Assembly (NCBI RefSeq): GCF_001613405.1
Contig: NZ_BDCH01000012.1
Span: 186,001 to 250,000 of the forward strand
Source of the DNA: Nocardia crassostreae
GTDB lineage: Bacteria; Actinomycetota; Actinomycetes; Mycobacteriales; Mycobacteriaceae
Direction of reading: 5' to 3'
Length of the DNA: 64,000 nt
The notes under the pieces: model-generated
Database searches by the model: none
Told to the model about the DNA's origin: nothing
What the model saw: the letters and a program-made list of their open reading frames with translations, nothing else
Shown: positions 25,764 through 34,888 of the stretch, in pieces
Layout of the letters: every line of letters begins with the position of its first letter
Position numbering within the stretch: position 1 is the first letter of the stretch
Made by a program: the position numbers and the translations under genes

Positions 25764-27336
25764 TCACGGCGATGTTCTCGCTTTCCGGGTGGTGGTGACG
25801 CCGACCGGGGGACTCGGATTGGCCAGGGCGTGCTTCCACAGGTGCATGGTCAGATAGGACCGCCAGGGCGCGAAGCGGGCGGTTTCGGTCAGGTCGAGGC
25901 CGAGCAGGGCCGCGCCGCGGCGGACCACCAGATCGGTGTGCAGCAGGGTGTCGGGATCGGCCAGCAGGCGCATGGTCACGTAGTCGGCCGTCCAGGGGCC
26001 GACGCCGTCCAAAGCCAGCAGGTCGCGGCGCAGATCCGTGGCGGTGCGTCCGGCGTGCAGGACCAGCTCGCCATTGGCGATGGCCCGCGCCGCGCCGACG
26101 ATGGCCTCGGTGCGGCGCACCGGTCCGGTGAGCACCTCGGCGCCGCGGTCGGCAATGGCTTCGGGGGTGGGGAACAGATGCGGAACCGGTCCCGGAATGG
26201 CCTCGCCGAGCGTCTGCACCGGGCGGGCGGTGTGCGTATTGGCGGCCGCCACCGAGATCTGCTGGCCGATCATGGTGCGCAGCAACAACTCCGGGCCGTC
26301 CAGGCATCCGGGCACCCGGATGCCCGCGGGCAGTACCGTGCCCGCGCCCGCAGGTCCCAGCGCCGCACCGTCGCGAGCGGGGCCGGAGCCATTGCCCGGC
26401 GGATTCAGCGCCGCGCCCGCCATGCCCGCGGCCAGCGCCTCGTCGATGCCGATGGGATCGGCGTCGAGATCGAGGAAATGGCGCAGCCGCGCGACGGTCG
26501 GTGCGAGATCACGCATATCGTGCAGCGATAGCGAGGCGCGCACATGGCCCGGTTGAATGGATAGGCGGATGGTGGTGTGGCCGTGCGGAGTTCGCAGACT
26601 CCGTGTGAAGATCCCGTCCTCCCACAGCTCCAGCCCGGGGGCCGTGTGCGAGGCGAGGAACCATTCCAGCCACGACTTGTCCAGCGGCTCGCGGTACGGA
26701 AGCCGCAGTGTCAGCAGACCATTGGTGGACGGCAGCGTATCGCCGTTGCGGCGGCGCGATTCGTCGCGCAGCGTGGTCGGGCTGATCGCGAAGACCTCGC
26801 GCACCGTGTCGTTGAACTGCCGGATGCTGGCGAAGCCGGCGGCGAACGCGATATCCGACATGGACAGCCGCGTGGTCTGGATGAGCAGCCGCGCGGTATG
26901 GGCGCGGTGGGCGCGGGCCAGGGCCAGCGGCCCGGCTCCCACGCTCACCGGTCAGGACCCGGGTCAATTGACGTTGGGAGTAGCCGAGGGTGTCGGCCAG
27001 CGCGGGTACCCCGCCGCGCTCGATGACGCCGTCGGCGATCAAGCGCATGGCCCGGGCGGCCAGGTCGGCGCGGGTGTTCCAGAGGGGTGAACCGGGCGCC
27101 GCATCGGGCAGGCAGCGCCGACAGGCGCGGAAGCCGGATTGCTGGGCGGCCGCGGCGGTCGGGAGGAAGGTTACATTGGCACGTTTCGGCGTAATGGCCG
27201 GACACGAAGGGCGGCAATAGATTCCGGTTGTGCGCACGGCGGTGAAGAATTGCCCGTCGAACCGGTCATCGCGGGTTGCCACAGCGCGGTAGCAACTCTC
27301 GAAATCCAGATAGTTCGCACTCACATAGACCACCAT
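25764..27336 (-). pseudogene. ada-alkA fusion broken by a frameshift
   Basis: The first frame (27336 down) encodes the Ada zinc domain with the methyl-accepting cysteines ([10 protein letters not shown], then CRRC) and the start of an AraC helix-turn-helix. After QLTRVLTGE the family continues in a second frame, from [20 protein letters not shown] to the end: the rest of the AraC domain and the AlkA glycosylase (LDGVGPWTADYVTMRL, with the helix-hairpin-helix and later Asp). Removing one base at 26943-26945 (GAGCGTG to GAGGTG) rejoins the parts into one normal protein of about 520 residues. Either the gene is newly broken or the base is an error. A GTG at 26948 could start the second half alone. 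Confidence 0.85.
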
Positions 27337-27404
27337 CGCAGTCGGCGGCCCGCCGTGCTAGCGGAAATCGGTCATCACGAGCAGCGGAAAACGGACAACC
27401 CCGC

Positions 27405-27644
27405 TCAACAGCAGCGATTGGTCGGATTGCGGTCGGCGGCATCGTGCCGCTGCCGCCAATATTCGCCTTCGCTGGGAATCTCCCGCTCCGGATGATGCAG
27501 CCGCTGATGCTGCACATAACGCCGGTAGTCGTTACCGCCCAGGATCGAGTTGAACCACCAGATGAGGGCGCGCACGGCCCGGACAAGGGCGCGCCCCGCC
27601 GACCGCAGGGGTGTCGCGGTCGGCGGGGCGGTCTGTTCGGTCAT
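27405..27644 (-). CDS. YbdD/YjiX-family small protein
   Basis: The 79-residue protein matches the YbdD/YjiX family: a central WWFNSILGGNDYRRYVQHQ core and a HPEREIPSEGEYWRQRHD ending. These small proteins are encoded next to CstA-type pyruvate transporters and are needed for their activity in enteric bacteria. Here it follows cstA by 14 bases on the same strand, a clear operon. Confidence 0.88.
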   Translation of the reverse strand: MTEQTAPPTATPLRSAGRALVRAVRALIWWFNSILGGNDYRRYVQHQRLHHPEREIPSEGEYWRQRHDAADRNPTNRCC

Positions 27645-27658
27645 CACTGACTATTGAA

Positions 27659-30034
27659 CTACTTCTTCGTCAGGACCACATCGGCATCCGGGTCATGCCC
27701 GCCGCCGTGCCCGCCCGCGGCGCCGGGTGCGCGGACCTTGCCGGAGGCGATGAGCTCGTCCCATTCCTTCTGGATGTCCTTCTCCGCCTTGGTGGCGAGG
27801 AAGGAGCTCGGCCCGAAGATCTTCGACGGCTCCTCCGGCGATTCGGTGGTCTCGCTGCCGCCCTTGCAGAAGGCCCGCACGCACACTGTCACGCCGACAA
27901 TGGCCACGACCAGCGCCAGCAGCGCGAAGATGATCGACAGCGTGCCCTGGATGAAGGTATTGCGGACGATCTTCTCCAGATCCGCGATCTGCTTGTCCAG
28001 CGCGGCCAGATCCTTCACGCCCTTGGGCAGTTCCCCGGAGGTGCGGGCGGCCTCGTGGGCGTCCAGCTTCTTGACCGCATTGTCGTGCGACTTCCAGTAG
28101 CCGATCTTCGGATCGCCGGAGAAGATCTTCTGGAACGACGCCGTCATGGTCACCGTGAGATCCCAGAACAGCGGGATCGCCGGAATCCAGGCCCACTTGT
28201 ACAGGCCCTTCTTCACCACGATCACCAGCACCACGGTCAGTGCGACGGCGGCCAGCAGCTGGTTGGAGATGCCGAACAGCGGATACAGCGTGTAGATGCC
28301 GCCCAGCGGATCGGTGACGCCCATGAGCAGCACCGAACCCCAGGCCGCGACCACGATGCCCGAGCACAGCCAGGCGCCCGGCTGCCACGAGGCGTCCTTG
28401 AACTTGGCGAACGGGCCGCCCAGATTGCCCAGCGAATCCGAGACCATGAACCGCGCGACACGGGTGCCCGCATCGATGGTGGTGAGGATGAACAGCGCCT
28501 CGAACATGATCGCGAAGTGGTACCAGAACGCCTTCATGCTGGCGCCGCCGAGGAATTCGCTCAGCACCTGTGACATACCGACCGCGAGGGTGGGCGCGCC
28601 GCCGGTCAGCGAGACGATCTTCTTCTCGCCGATCTCGGACGCGGCCTGGTTCAGCTGGTCGGCCGTGATCGGCTCACCCTTCAGGCCGAGGCTGTTCACG
28701 TAGGTGACAGCGCCATCCAAGGTATTGCCGGTCAGCGCGCCACTGGCATTCATGGAGAAGTACAGGTGCTGGTCGATGATGCTCGCGGTGACCATGGCCA
28801 TGACGGCCACGAACGATTCCATGAGCATGCCGCCGTAGCCGATCATGCGCGCCTGCGACTGCTTCTCCAGCAGCTTCGGGGTGGTGCCCGAGGACACCAG
28901 CGAGTGGAAGCCCGACAGCGCGCCACACGCGATGGTGATGAACAGGAACGGGAACAGGCTGCCCGCGAAGGCCGGGCCATTGCTGTTGGACGCGAACTGC
29001 GAGACCGCGGGGGCCTGCAGCACCGGCATGGTGATGAGAATGCCCACCGCCAGCAGCACGATGGTGCCGATCTTCATGAAGGTCGACAGATAGTCGCGCG
29101 GGGCGAGCAGCAGCCACACCGGCAGCACCGAGGCGATGAAGCCGTAACCGATGAGCAGCCAGGCGATGGTGGTTCCGGACAGCGTGAACCAGTCCTGGCC
29201 CCAACCGGATTCGGCCACCCAGTTACCGGAGATGATGGCCAGCAGCAGCAGCGCGAAACCGATGACCGACACCTCGCCGACCTTGCCAGGCCGGATGAAG
29301 CGCAGGTAGACGCCCATGAACAGGGCGATCGGAATGGTCATGGCAATGGAGAACACGCCCCACGGGCTGCCGCCCTCGAGCAGGCCGGTGGCCGGATTCT
29401 TGGTGGCCGCCAGGGCATTCACCACGACGATGCCGAGCACCGCCAGCAGAATCATCATGATCACGAGGACGGCCACGATGGCGGCGATGCCGCCGACCAC
29501 GCCCAGCTCATCGCGCGCCATCTGGCCGAGCGAGCGGCCGCGGCGCTTGGAGGAGGCCCACAGCACCAGGTAGTCCTGCACCGCACCGGCGAACACGACG
29601 CCGAGGATGATCCAGATGGTGCCGGGCAGATAACCCATTTGCGCGGCCAGGACGGGGCCGACCAGCGGGCCCGCGCCGGCGATGGCGGCGAAGTGGTGCC
29701 CGAACAGCACCCGCCGGTCCATCGGCATGTAGTCCTTGCCGTTCTCCATGGCCTCGGCCGGAGTGGCGACGTCGTCGCGCGGCTTGGTGATCTTCCATTG
29801 AATGAGTCGCGCGTAGAACTGATAGGCCAGCACATAGGTGGCGACGGCCGCGACCACGATCCACACCGCGTTGACTTCCTCGCCGCGGACGAAGGCGAGG
29901 ATTGACCACGCGATCGCGCCGACAATGGCGATGACGAGGAAGATGCCCTTCTTCGCGGGCGTCATGGGCGTCCGGTCCACGACGCCCACCGGAGGTAGGT
30001 TCGGGTCCGTCCGGAGATACTCGATGGTCGCCAT
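27659..30034 (-). CDS. cstA: CstA-type pyruvate/peptide transporter
   Basis: The 791-residue integral membrane protein of the carbon starvation CstA family has about 16-18 membrane helices and the conserved AAIAGAGPLVGPVLAAQMGYL (near residue 118, loop with GAGP). The C-terminal tail is charged and His/Gly-rich. Family members import pyruvate with protons and sometimes peptides. ATG at 30034 follows GGGAGAG by 6 bases. It is divergent from the sugar-ABC operon; the 300-base gap holds the AT-poor promoter region for both. Confidence 0.93.
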   Translation of the reverse strand: MATIEYLRTDPNLPPVGVVDRTPMTPAKKGIFLVIAIVGAIAWSILAFVRGEEVNAVWIVVAAVATYVLAYQFYARLIQWKITKPRDDVATPAEAMENGKDYMPMDRRVLFGHHFAAIAGAGPLVGPVLAAQMGYLPGTIWIILGVVFAGAVQDYLVLWASSKRRGRSLGQMARDELGVVGGIAAIVAVLVIMMILLAVLGIVVVNALAATKNPATGLLEGGSPWGVFSIAMTIPIALFMGVYLRFIRPGKVGEVSVIGFALLLLAIISGNWVAESGWGQDWFTLSGTTIAWLLIGYGFIASVLPVWLLLAPRDYLSTFMKIGTIVLLAVGILITMPVLQAPAVSQFASNSNGPAFAGSLFPFLFITIACGALSGFHSLVSSGTTPKLLEKQSQARMIGYGGMLMESFVAVMAMVTASIIDQHLYFSMNASGALTGNTLDGAVTYVNSLGLKGEPITADQLNQAASEIGEKKIVSLTGGAPTLAVGMSQVLSEFLGGASMKAFWYHFAIMFEALFILTTIDAGTRVARFMVSDSLGNLGGPFAKFKDASWQPGAWLCSGIVVAAWGSVLLMGVTDPLGGIYTLYPLFGISNQLLAAVALTVVLVIVVKKGLYKWAWIPAIPLFWDLTVTMTASFQKIFSGDPKIGYWKSHDNAVKKLDAHEAARTSGELPKGVKDLAALDKQIADLEKIVRNTFIQGTLSIIFALLALVVAIVGVTVCVRAFCKGGSETTESPEEPSKIFGPSSFLATKAEKDIQKEWDELIASGKVRAPGAAGGHGGGHDPDADVVLTKK

Positions 30035-30339
30035 GCGACAACTCTCCCTGCGGTACAGCGGTTCTGACTGGAATGAAACTAGCGGAACCGAATCGGGCTC
30101 GAGCCGGCTTTGGCCCAGTCCCATCCAAGGTTCCGTACCGCTGGGTATGGGTGACCCGGCGTTCTCACAGCCGGGCGGCGGGGGTGGTGCGGCCCGGGGC
30201 GTGTCCCGGCGAGTCCGCGTGTTTTCCGCATGTCGCAGGTTGCCATGCGTATGCTGCCATGCTGGTTCGAGACCTGCGTCACAGGGGTCCCGCATATCGA
30301 GTCATGCAGTCCACATGCTGAAACTCAGAGGAGACCGCT

Positions 30340-30366
30340 ATGAACCGCCCACCGCATGGCCGATAG
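30340..30366 (+). CDS. 8-codon upstream frame overlapping the binding-protein start
   Basis: ATG at 30340 has the only good Shine-Dalgarno in the region (GAGGAG, 30328-30333) and encodes MNRPPHGR before TAG at 30364-30366. The ATG of the solute-binding protein (30356) lies inside it in another frame. Either this is a coupling/attenuating upstream frame, or an indel has separated the real start from the gene. Confidence 0.35.
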   Translation: MNRPPHGR

Positions 30367-31662
30367 GGGGAGATTCGACCGGCGCACGGCGCTGCGGGCG
30401 GCCGCGGTGCTGCCGCTGGCGGCCGCCGCGGCCTGCGCCGGAGCCGATGACGACGCGGTCACCTTCTTCTTCCAGGCGTGGCCGGAGGAGGCCAAGGCGC
30501 GGCAGCTCATCATCGACGAATTCCACCGGCGGCGGCCCGATATCCGGATCCGCACCATTCTGTCCGGGCCGGATCCCTTGCAGCAGATGCTCACCTACTG
30601 TGCGGGCGGGAAGTGCCCGGACGTGCTGATGGCGTGGGAATTGCTGTACGCCGGGCTCGCCGAGCGCGGGGTGTACGTCGATCTGAACGAATTCCTCGAC
30701 CGGGATCCGGCCTACGCGTCCGAATTGCGCGCTGACGGATATGCGCCATTGCGCGACACCTTCGTCTGGCGGGGTGGACAGTACGTGCTGCCCGAGCAGT
30801 GGTCCGGGGTGTTCCTCTACTACAACCGGAAGCTGTTCGACGAGGCCGGGATCCAGCCGCCCGCCCGCTGGTCGCAGGCGTGGACCTTCGCCGAATTCCT
30901 GGCCGCCGCCCAGGCGCTCACCCGCCGCGACGCCGACGGCCGCACCCGGCAATACGGTTTCGTGGACGCGTGGGTGCCCTACTTCTCCGCCGTCTGCTTC
31001 GGGATGAACAACGGCGCGGAATGGTTCAGCCCCCGGTGCGCCCGTCCCGCACCAATATCGGCGACCCCCGCTTCGCCGCCGGACTCCAGTTCTACGCCGA
31101 CCTCGCCGTCCGGCACCGAGTCGCCCCCAGCGTCGGTGACCGCCAATCGGTTTCAGCCCAAGACCTGTTCCGCACCGGCCGCGCCGCCATGCTCATGGGC
31201 GGGCACTGGCTGTACTCGGAATTCACCGACCTCGACGTCGACGTCACCGTCTTCCCGGTCGGCCCGCACGGCGGCCCCGGCGCCATCACCGATGTCGGCA
31301 GCACCGGCCTGGCCATAGCCGCCGCCAGCCCCCGCCGCGAACAAGCCTGGGAATTCGTGAAATTCGCGACCGGCCCCGAAGGCCAGGCCATCATCGCCGA
31401 ATCCGGCCTGTTCGTACCTGTCCTGAAATCGGCCATGCACTCACCCGGATTCGCCGAGGTGCACACGGGAATTCGAAACCTGGAGGTTTTCACCGAAGGC
31501 CCCGCCCACTCCCGCCAACTGGCCGTCACCCCCCTGTGGGGCAAGGTCGAATCCCTCCTCGAACGCGGCTGCAACCGAGTCCTGCGCGGCGCGGCCACCG
31601 CCGATTCCCTGGCAGGCGGAACCGCCTCGGACATCGACGAACTGCTGCGGGCGGGCGTATGA
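30356..31662 (+). pseudogene. sugar ABC transporter binding protein, frameshifted
   Basis: The first frame encodes a Tat-like/lipoprotein start (RFDRRTALRAAAVLPLAA, lipobox near AAAC) and the N-terminal lobe of a family-1 extracellular solute-binding protein (VTFFFQAW, LPEQWSGVFLYYNRKLFDEAG, then FGMNNGAEWFSP). At about 31030-31034, a run of five C, the family continues one base back, from RTNIGDPRFAAGLQFYADL to KFATGPEGQAII and the C-terminus. One missing base in the C run explains the break. Without repair no complete binding protein is made, so the importer may be dead. The stop overlaps the permease ATG. Confidence 0.82.
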
Positions 31663-32741
31663 GCGGCGATCGGTTGTGGGTCGAGACCGCAGCGGCGGAG
31701 CGATCGCAGCCGCCGGGAGCGGGTGTGAGCGGGGCGTGGGGTGATGGGGTGATCGGCCGGAACGGCGGCCGAGCGCGGGTGCGGCTCGGCGTTGGTACGG
31801 CGGCGTGGCGTGGGGTCCGCGGCGGCGCGAACCACCAGGGGCGGCGAAGAGGCGGATCCGCGCTCGGCCGTCGTCGGGCACGCGCCGGGGTGGGGTTCGT
31901 TGCGCCGAATCTCGGTGCCGTGGTGGTGTTTCTGCTCTTCCCGCTGGGCTTCTCGCTGTATCTCAGCTTTCATTCGTGGGATCTGTTCAGTCCGCCGCGG
32001 TTCGTTGGGATCGAGAACTATCGGCGGTTGGTGGCCGAGGATCCGCTGTTCTATATCGCGTTGCGGAATACGGCGGTGTTCACCGTGCCCACGTTGGTGC
32101 CGACGGTGGTGATCAGTCTGGGGGTGGCTGGGCTGTTGAATCGGAAGTTGGCTGGGATCGGGGTGTTTCGCACGATCGTGTTCTTGCCGTTGGTGGCTTC
32201 GACGGTGGCGATGGCGGTGGTGTTCCGGTTCATTTTCGCCAGTGATGACGGGCTGGCGAATCTGGTGCTCGGGTGGGTGGGGGTTGGGCCGGTGCCGTGG
32301 TTGACGGATCCGGATTGGGCGCTGGTGTCGTTGAGCATCGTGACGGTGTGGAAGAGCGTGCCTTTTGCGACCGTGATTCTGCTGGCGGCCATGCAGGGGG
32401 TGCCGGAGAACCTGTATGAAGCCGCCGAGATCGACGGAGCGGGGGCGGTGCGGCGGTTCTGGTCGATTACGGTGCCGTTGATTCGGGGGGCGCTGTCGTT
32501 CGTCTTCGTCATCACCGTCATCAATACGGTGCAGGCGTTCGATCAGGCGTTCGCGCTGACCGGAGGGAATGGCGGGCCGGAGACGGGTACCTATGTGCTG
32601 GGAATCATGCTGTTCCAGAACGCTTTCCGGTTCTACGAGGTCGGGTACGCCTCGGCGCTGGCCTGGGTGATCTTCGCGATTCTCTTGGTGCTGACGCTGG
32701 TTCAGCTGCGGTTCTCGCGGCGGGCGGAGGCGGAACTGTGA
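31659..32741 (+). CDS. sugar ABC transporter permease (MalF type)
   Basis: The 360-residue permease has six to seven helices and the EAA loop (NLYEAAEIDGAGAVRRFWSITVP, near residue 252) that contacts the ATPase. It starts with ATGA overlap on the binding-protein stop. An unusual 75-residue Gly/Arg-rich cytoplasmic extension precedes the first helix (GFVAPNLGAVVVFLLFPLGF). The coding strand is strongly G-rich here, in contrast to the C-rich end of the binding-protein gene. No ATPase gene follows; actinobacterial sugar importers often use a shared MsiK-type ATPase encoded elsewhere. Confidence 0.9.
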   Translation: MSGDRLWVETAAAERSQPPGAGVSGAWGDGVIGRNGGRARVRLGVGTAAWRGVRGGANHQGRRRGGSALGRRRARAGVGFVAPNLGAVVVFLLFPLGFSLYLSFHSWDLFSPPRFVGIENYRRLVAEDPLFYIALRNTAVFTVPTLVPTVVISLGVAGLLNRKLAGIGVFRTIVFLPLVASTVAMAVVFRFIFASDDGLANLVLGWVGVGPVPWLTDPDWALVSLSIVTVWKSVPFATVILLAAMQGVPENLYEAAEIDGAGAVRRFWSITVPLIRGALSFVFVITVINTVQAFDQAFALTGGNGGPETGTYVLGIMLFQNAFRFYEVGYASALAWVIFAILLVLTLVQLRFSRRAEAEL

Positions 32742-33562
32742 ATCGTCGGTTGGTGCGGGGACTGCTGATCTATGTGGCGCTGATCGCCGTCGCTTGGTGT
32801 GCGCTCGCGCCAATACTCTGGTCGCTGTCCGCCTCACTGAAATCCGAAGGGAAGCTGACCGATCCGGCACCGGTTCCGATCCCGCCGCAGTGGTCCAATT
32901 ACGGCGAGGTGTTCGAGCTCATGCCCATCGGCCGCATGCTGCTCAACACCACCGTCTACGCCGCCTGCGTCACCGCCGGCCAGGTCTTCTTCTGCTCCCT
33001 GGCCGGATACGCCTTCGCCCGCCTGCGTTTTCCGGGTCGTGAGGCGCTCTTCGTCGGCTACCTGGCGACCCTCATGGTCCCGCTCACCGTCACCGTGATC
33101 CCGCAATTCCTGCTCATGCGCGCCCTCGGCTGGATGGACACGCCGTGGGCCATGATCGTGCCCGGCCTGTTCGGGAGCGCCTTCGGCACCTACCTCATGC
33201 GCCAGTTCTTCCGCACGCTCCCAGTCGAACTGGAGGAGGCCGCCACCCTCGACGGCTGCACCCCCTGGCAGATCTATTGGCGCGTCCTGCTCCCGCACAC
33301 CCGCCCCGCCGTCATGGTCCTCGCCGTCCTCACCTGGATCACCGTCTGGAACGACTTCCTCTGGCCACTGATCATGATCCAGCGCAACGAATACGCCACC
33401 GTCACCCTCGGATTGGTCCGCCTGCAAGGCCAATACACCACCAACTGGCCCATCCTCATGGCCGCCGCCACCCTCATCCTGCTGCCCCTGCTGCTCATCT
33501 ACGCCATTGCCCAGCGAGCTTTCGTCCGCGGTATCGCCATGTCCGGCCTCGGCGGCCGATAG
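32738..33562 (+). CDS. sugar ABC transporter permease (MalG type)
   Basis: The 274-residue second permease has six helices and the EAA motif ELEEAATLDGCTPWQIYWRVLLP (near residue 167). It starts with GTG in a 4-base overlap (GTGA) with the MalF-type gene, so translation is coupled. Substrate is unknown; the family imports di- and oligosaccharides or glycerol derivatives. Confidence 0.92.
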   Translation: MNRRLVRGLLIYVALIAVAWCALAPILWSLSASLKSEGKLTDPAPVPIPPQWSNYGEVFELMPIGRMLLNTTVYAACVTAGQVFFCSLAGYAFARLRFPGREALFVGYLATLMVPLTVTVIPQFLLMRALGWMDTPWAMIVPGLFGSAFGTYLMRQFFRTLPVELEEAATLDGCTPWQIYWRVLLPHTRPAVMVLAVLTWITVWNDFLWPLIMIQRNEYATVTLGLVRLQGQYTTNWPILMAAATLILLPLLLIYAIAQRAFVRGIAMSGLGGR

Positions 33563-33569
33563 TGGGTAC

Positions 33570-34112
33570 ATGGGAACCGCAGGGCGAGCGGCGATTCTGC
33601 TGGATGTCGACGGGACGCTGAATCCGCATCGAGAAGGCGAGCGGGCTCGGCCGCCCGAATACGCGCGGCACCGCCTGCGCGCCAAATTCACTCCCGGTGT
33701 GAAAACCAAGGGCCTGACGGTCTGGCTGCACCCCGACCACGGCCGCTGGCTGCGCGACCTGGCCGACTCGGGAAACGCCGACCTGGTGTGGGCAACCCTC
33801 TGGGAACACGAAGCCAACCGCCTGCTCTGCCCCATCTACGACTGGCCCCAACTCGAGGTGATCACGTTCGGCGGCACCGTATTCCGCCACCGCGACGGCC
33901 ACCACGGCAAGCTCCCCGCCATTGTCGAATGGGCGGACCGCCGCCCGATCTGCTGGTTCGACGACGAATTCCAGCCGGGCGACAAGGACTGGGCCGACGC
34001 CCGCACCGCCACCGTCGCACCCACCCACATCATCCCGGTCGACCCTTTCACCGGCATCCAGGAAGAACATCTGGAACAAGCCCGCGACTTCTTGACCCGC
34101 GTTCACCACTGA
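33570..34112 (+). CDS. HAD-like hydrolase
   Basis: The 180-residue protein begins with the HAD motif I LLDVDGTLNP (near residue 10) and ends with a PICWFDDEFQPGDKDWADAR segment that resembles motif IV acidic residues. It probably belongs to the short HAD group of actinobacteria with no cap domain. The phosphate substrate is unknown. It starts 8 bases after the permease stop, with no clear Shine-Dalgarno, and may be read through from the operon. Confidence 0.7.
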   Translation: MGTAGRAAILLDVDGTLNPHREGERARPPEYARHRLRAKFTPGVKTKGLTVWLHPDHGRWLRDLADSGNADLVWATLWEHEANRLLCPIYDWPQLEVITFGGTVFRHRDGHHGKLPAIVEWADRRPICWFDDEFQPGDKDWADARTATVAPTHIIPVDPFTGIQEEHLEQARDFLTRVHH

Positions 34113-34176
34113 TCACAAGCCCCGACGTCATAGGTTTGCCGCAGCGGTTCGACACGATTTCGAAGAGGTATGACCC

Positions 34177-34803
34177 ATGACCATCAATCCGCAGGCTGCC
34201 GACCCCGCCGCCGCCCTCGCCCCGGTCTGGCGCGATGTCCTCGCCGAATCCCATCGGGCACTCACCGACACGGTCGCGGGTGTGGGCGGCGATCAGTGGG
34301 AACTGGCCACCCCGTGCTCGGAATGGAATGTCACGCAGGTGGTTCAGCACGCCGCCGGTGATCAGCTGGCCTATGCCAAGACCCTCGGGGTCGGGGAGGG
34401 TCCGGCCTATGACCCGTTCTCGCCGTCCGGATCCCTCGAGGGCACCGGGGCGGAATTGGTGCGCGCCGCGGTCGAGGAGACCGCGGCGGCGTGGGCGGCC
34501 GTCAGTGACGGGGCGGAGACGGTGCCGACACCGCTGCCGCACGGTGAGCTGCCGACGCCGGTCGCGGCGGTCATGTGCGCGCTCGATGCGGCGGTGCACG
34601 CGTGGGATATCGCGGTCGCCACGGGGCAGCCGTCGCCGCTGAACGATGAGCTCGCGGGGCATCTGCTCACCGCTTCGCGTGGTCTGGTGGAGCCGCTGCG
34701 GCAGTGGGGCGCTTATGCGGCGGTGGTGGAAAACGGTGTGACCAGCGCGAATCCGGTCGTCGACGAGCTGCTGACCTATTTGGGGCGCGACCCTCGGAAG
34801 TAG
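34177..34803 (+). CDS. TIGR03086-type metal-binding protein
   Basis: The 208-residue protein belongs to the mycothiol-dependent maleylpyruvate isomerase N-terminal (DinB-like) group, TIGR03086 type. The typical ATPCSEWNVTQVVQHAAGD (residues about 45-63, histidine in the metal site) and DAAVHAWDIAVATGQP (near residue 135, second histidine) are seen. Role unknown, likely thiol transfer. Single gene. Confidence 0.83.
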   Translation: MTINPQAADPAAALAPVWRDVLAESHRALTDTVAGVGGDQWELATPCSEWNVTQVVQHAAGDQLAYAKTLGVGEGPAYDPFSPSGSLEGTGAELVRAAVEETAAAWAAVSDGAETVPTPLPHGELPTPVAAVMCALDAAVHAWDIAVATGQPSPLNDELAGHLLTASRGLVEPLRQWGAYAAVVENGVTSANPVVDELLTYLGRDPRK

Positions 34804-34888
34804 CCGGGAATTGAATGCGCATGCATAGAGTTGCTGACCTTCGGGCCGTGCCGGAGCGGACGGTCCGAAGGATGAAGGGAACTGTTTC

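Noticed and set aside
31092..32870. 592-codon minus-strand frame across the sugar permease
   Set aside because: It is Arg/His/Pro-rich antisense text with no start context and covers well-supported genes.
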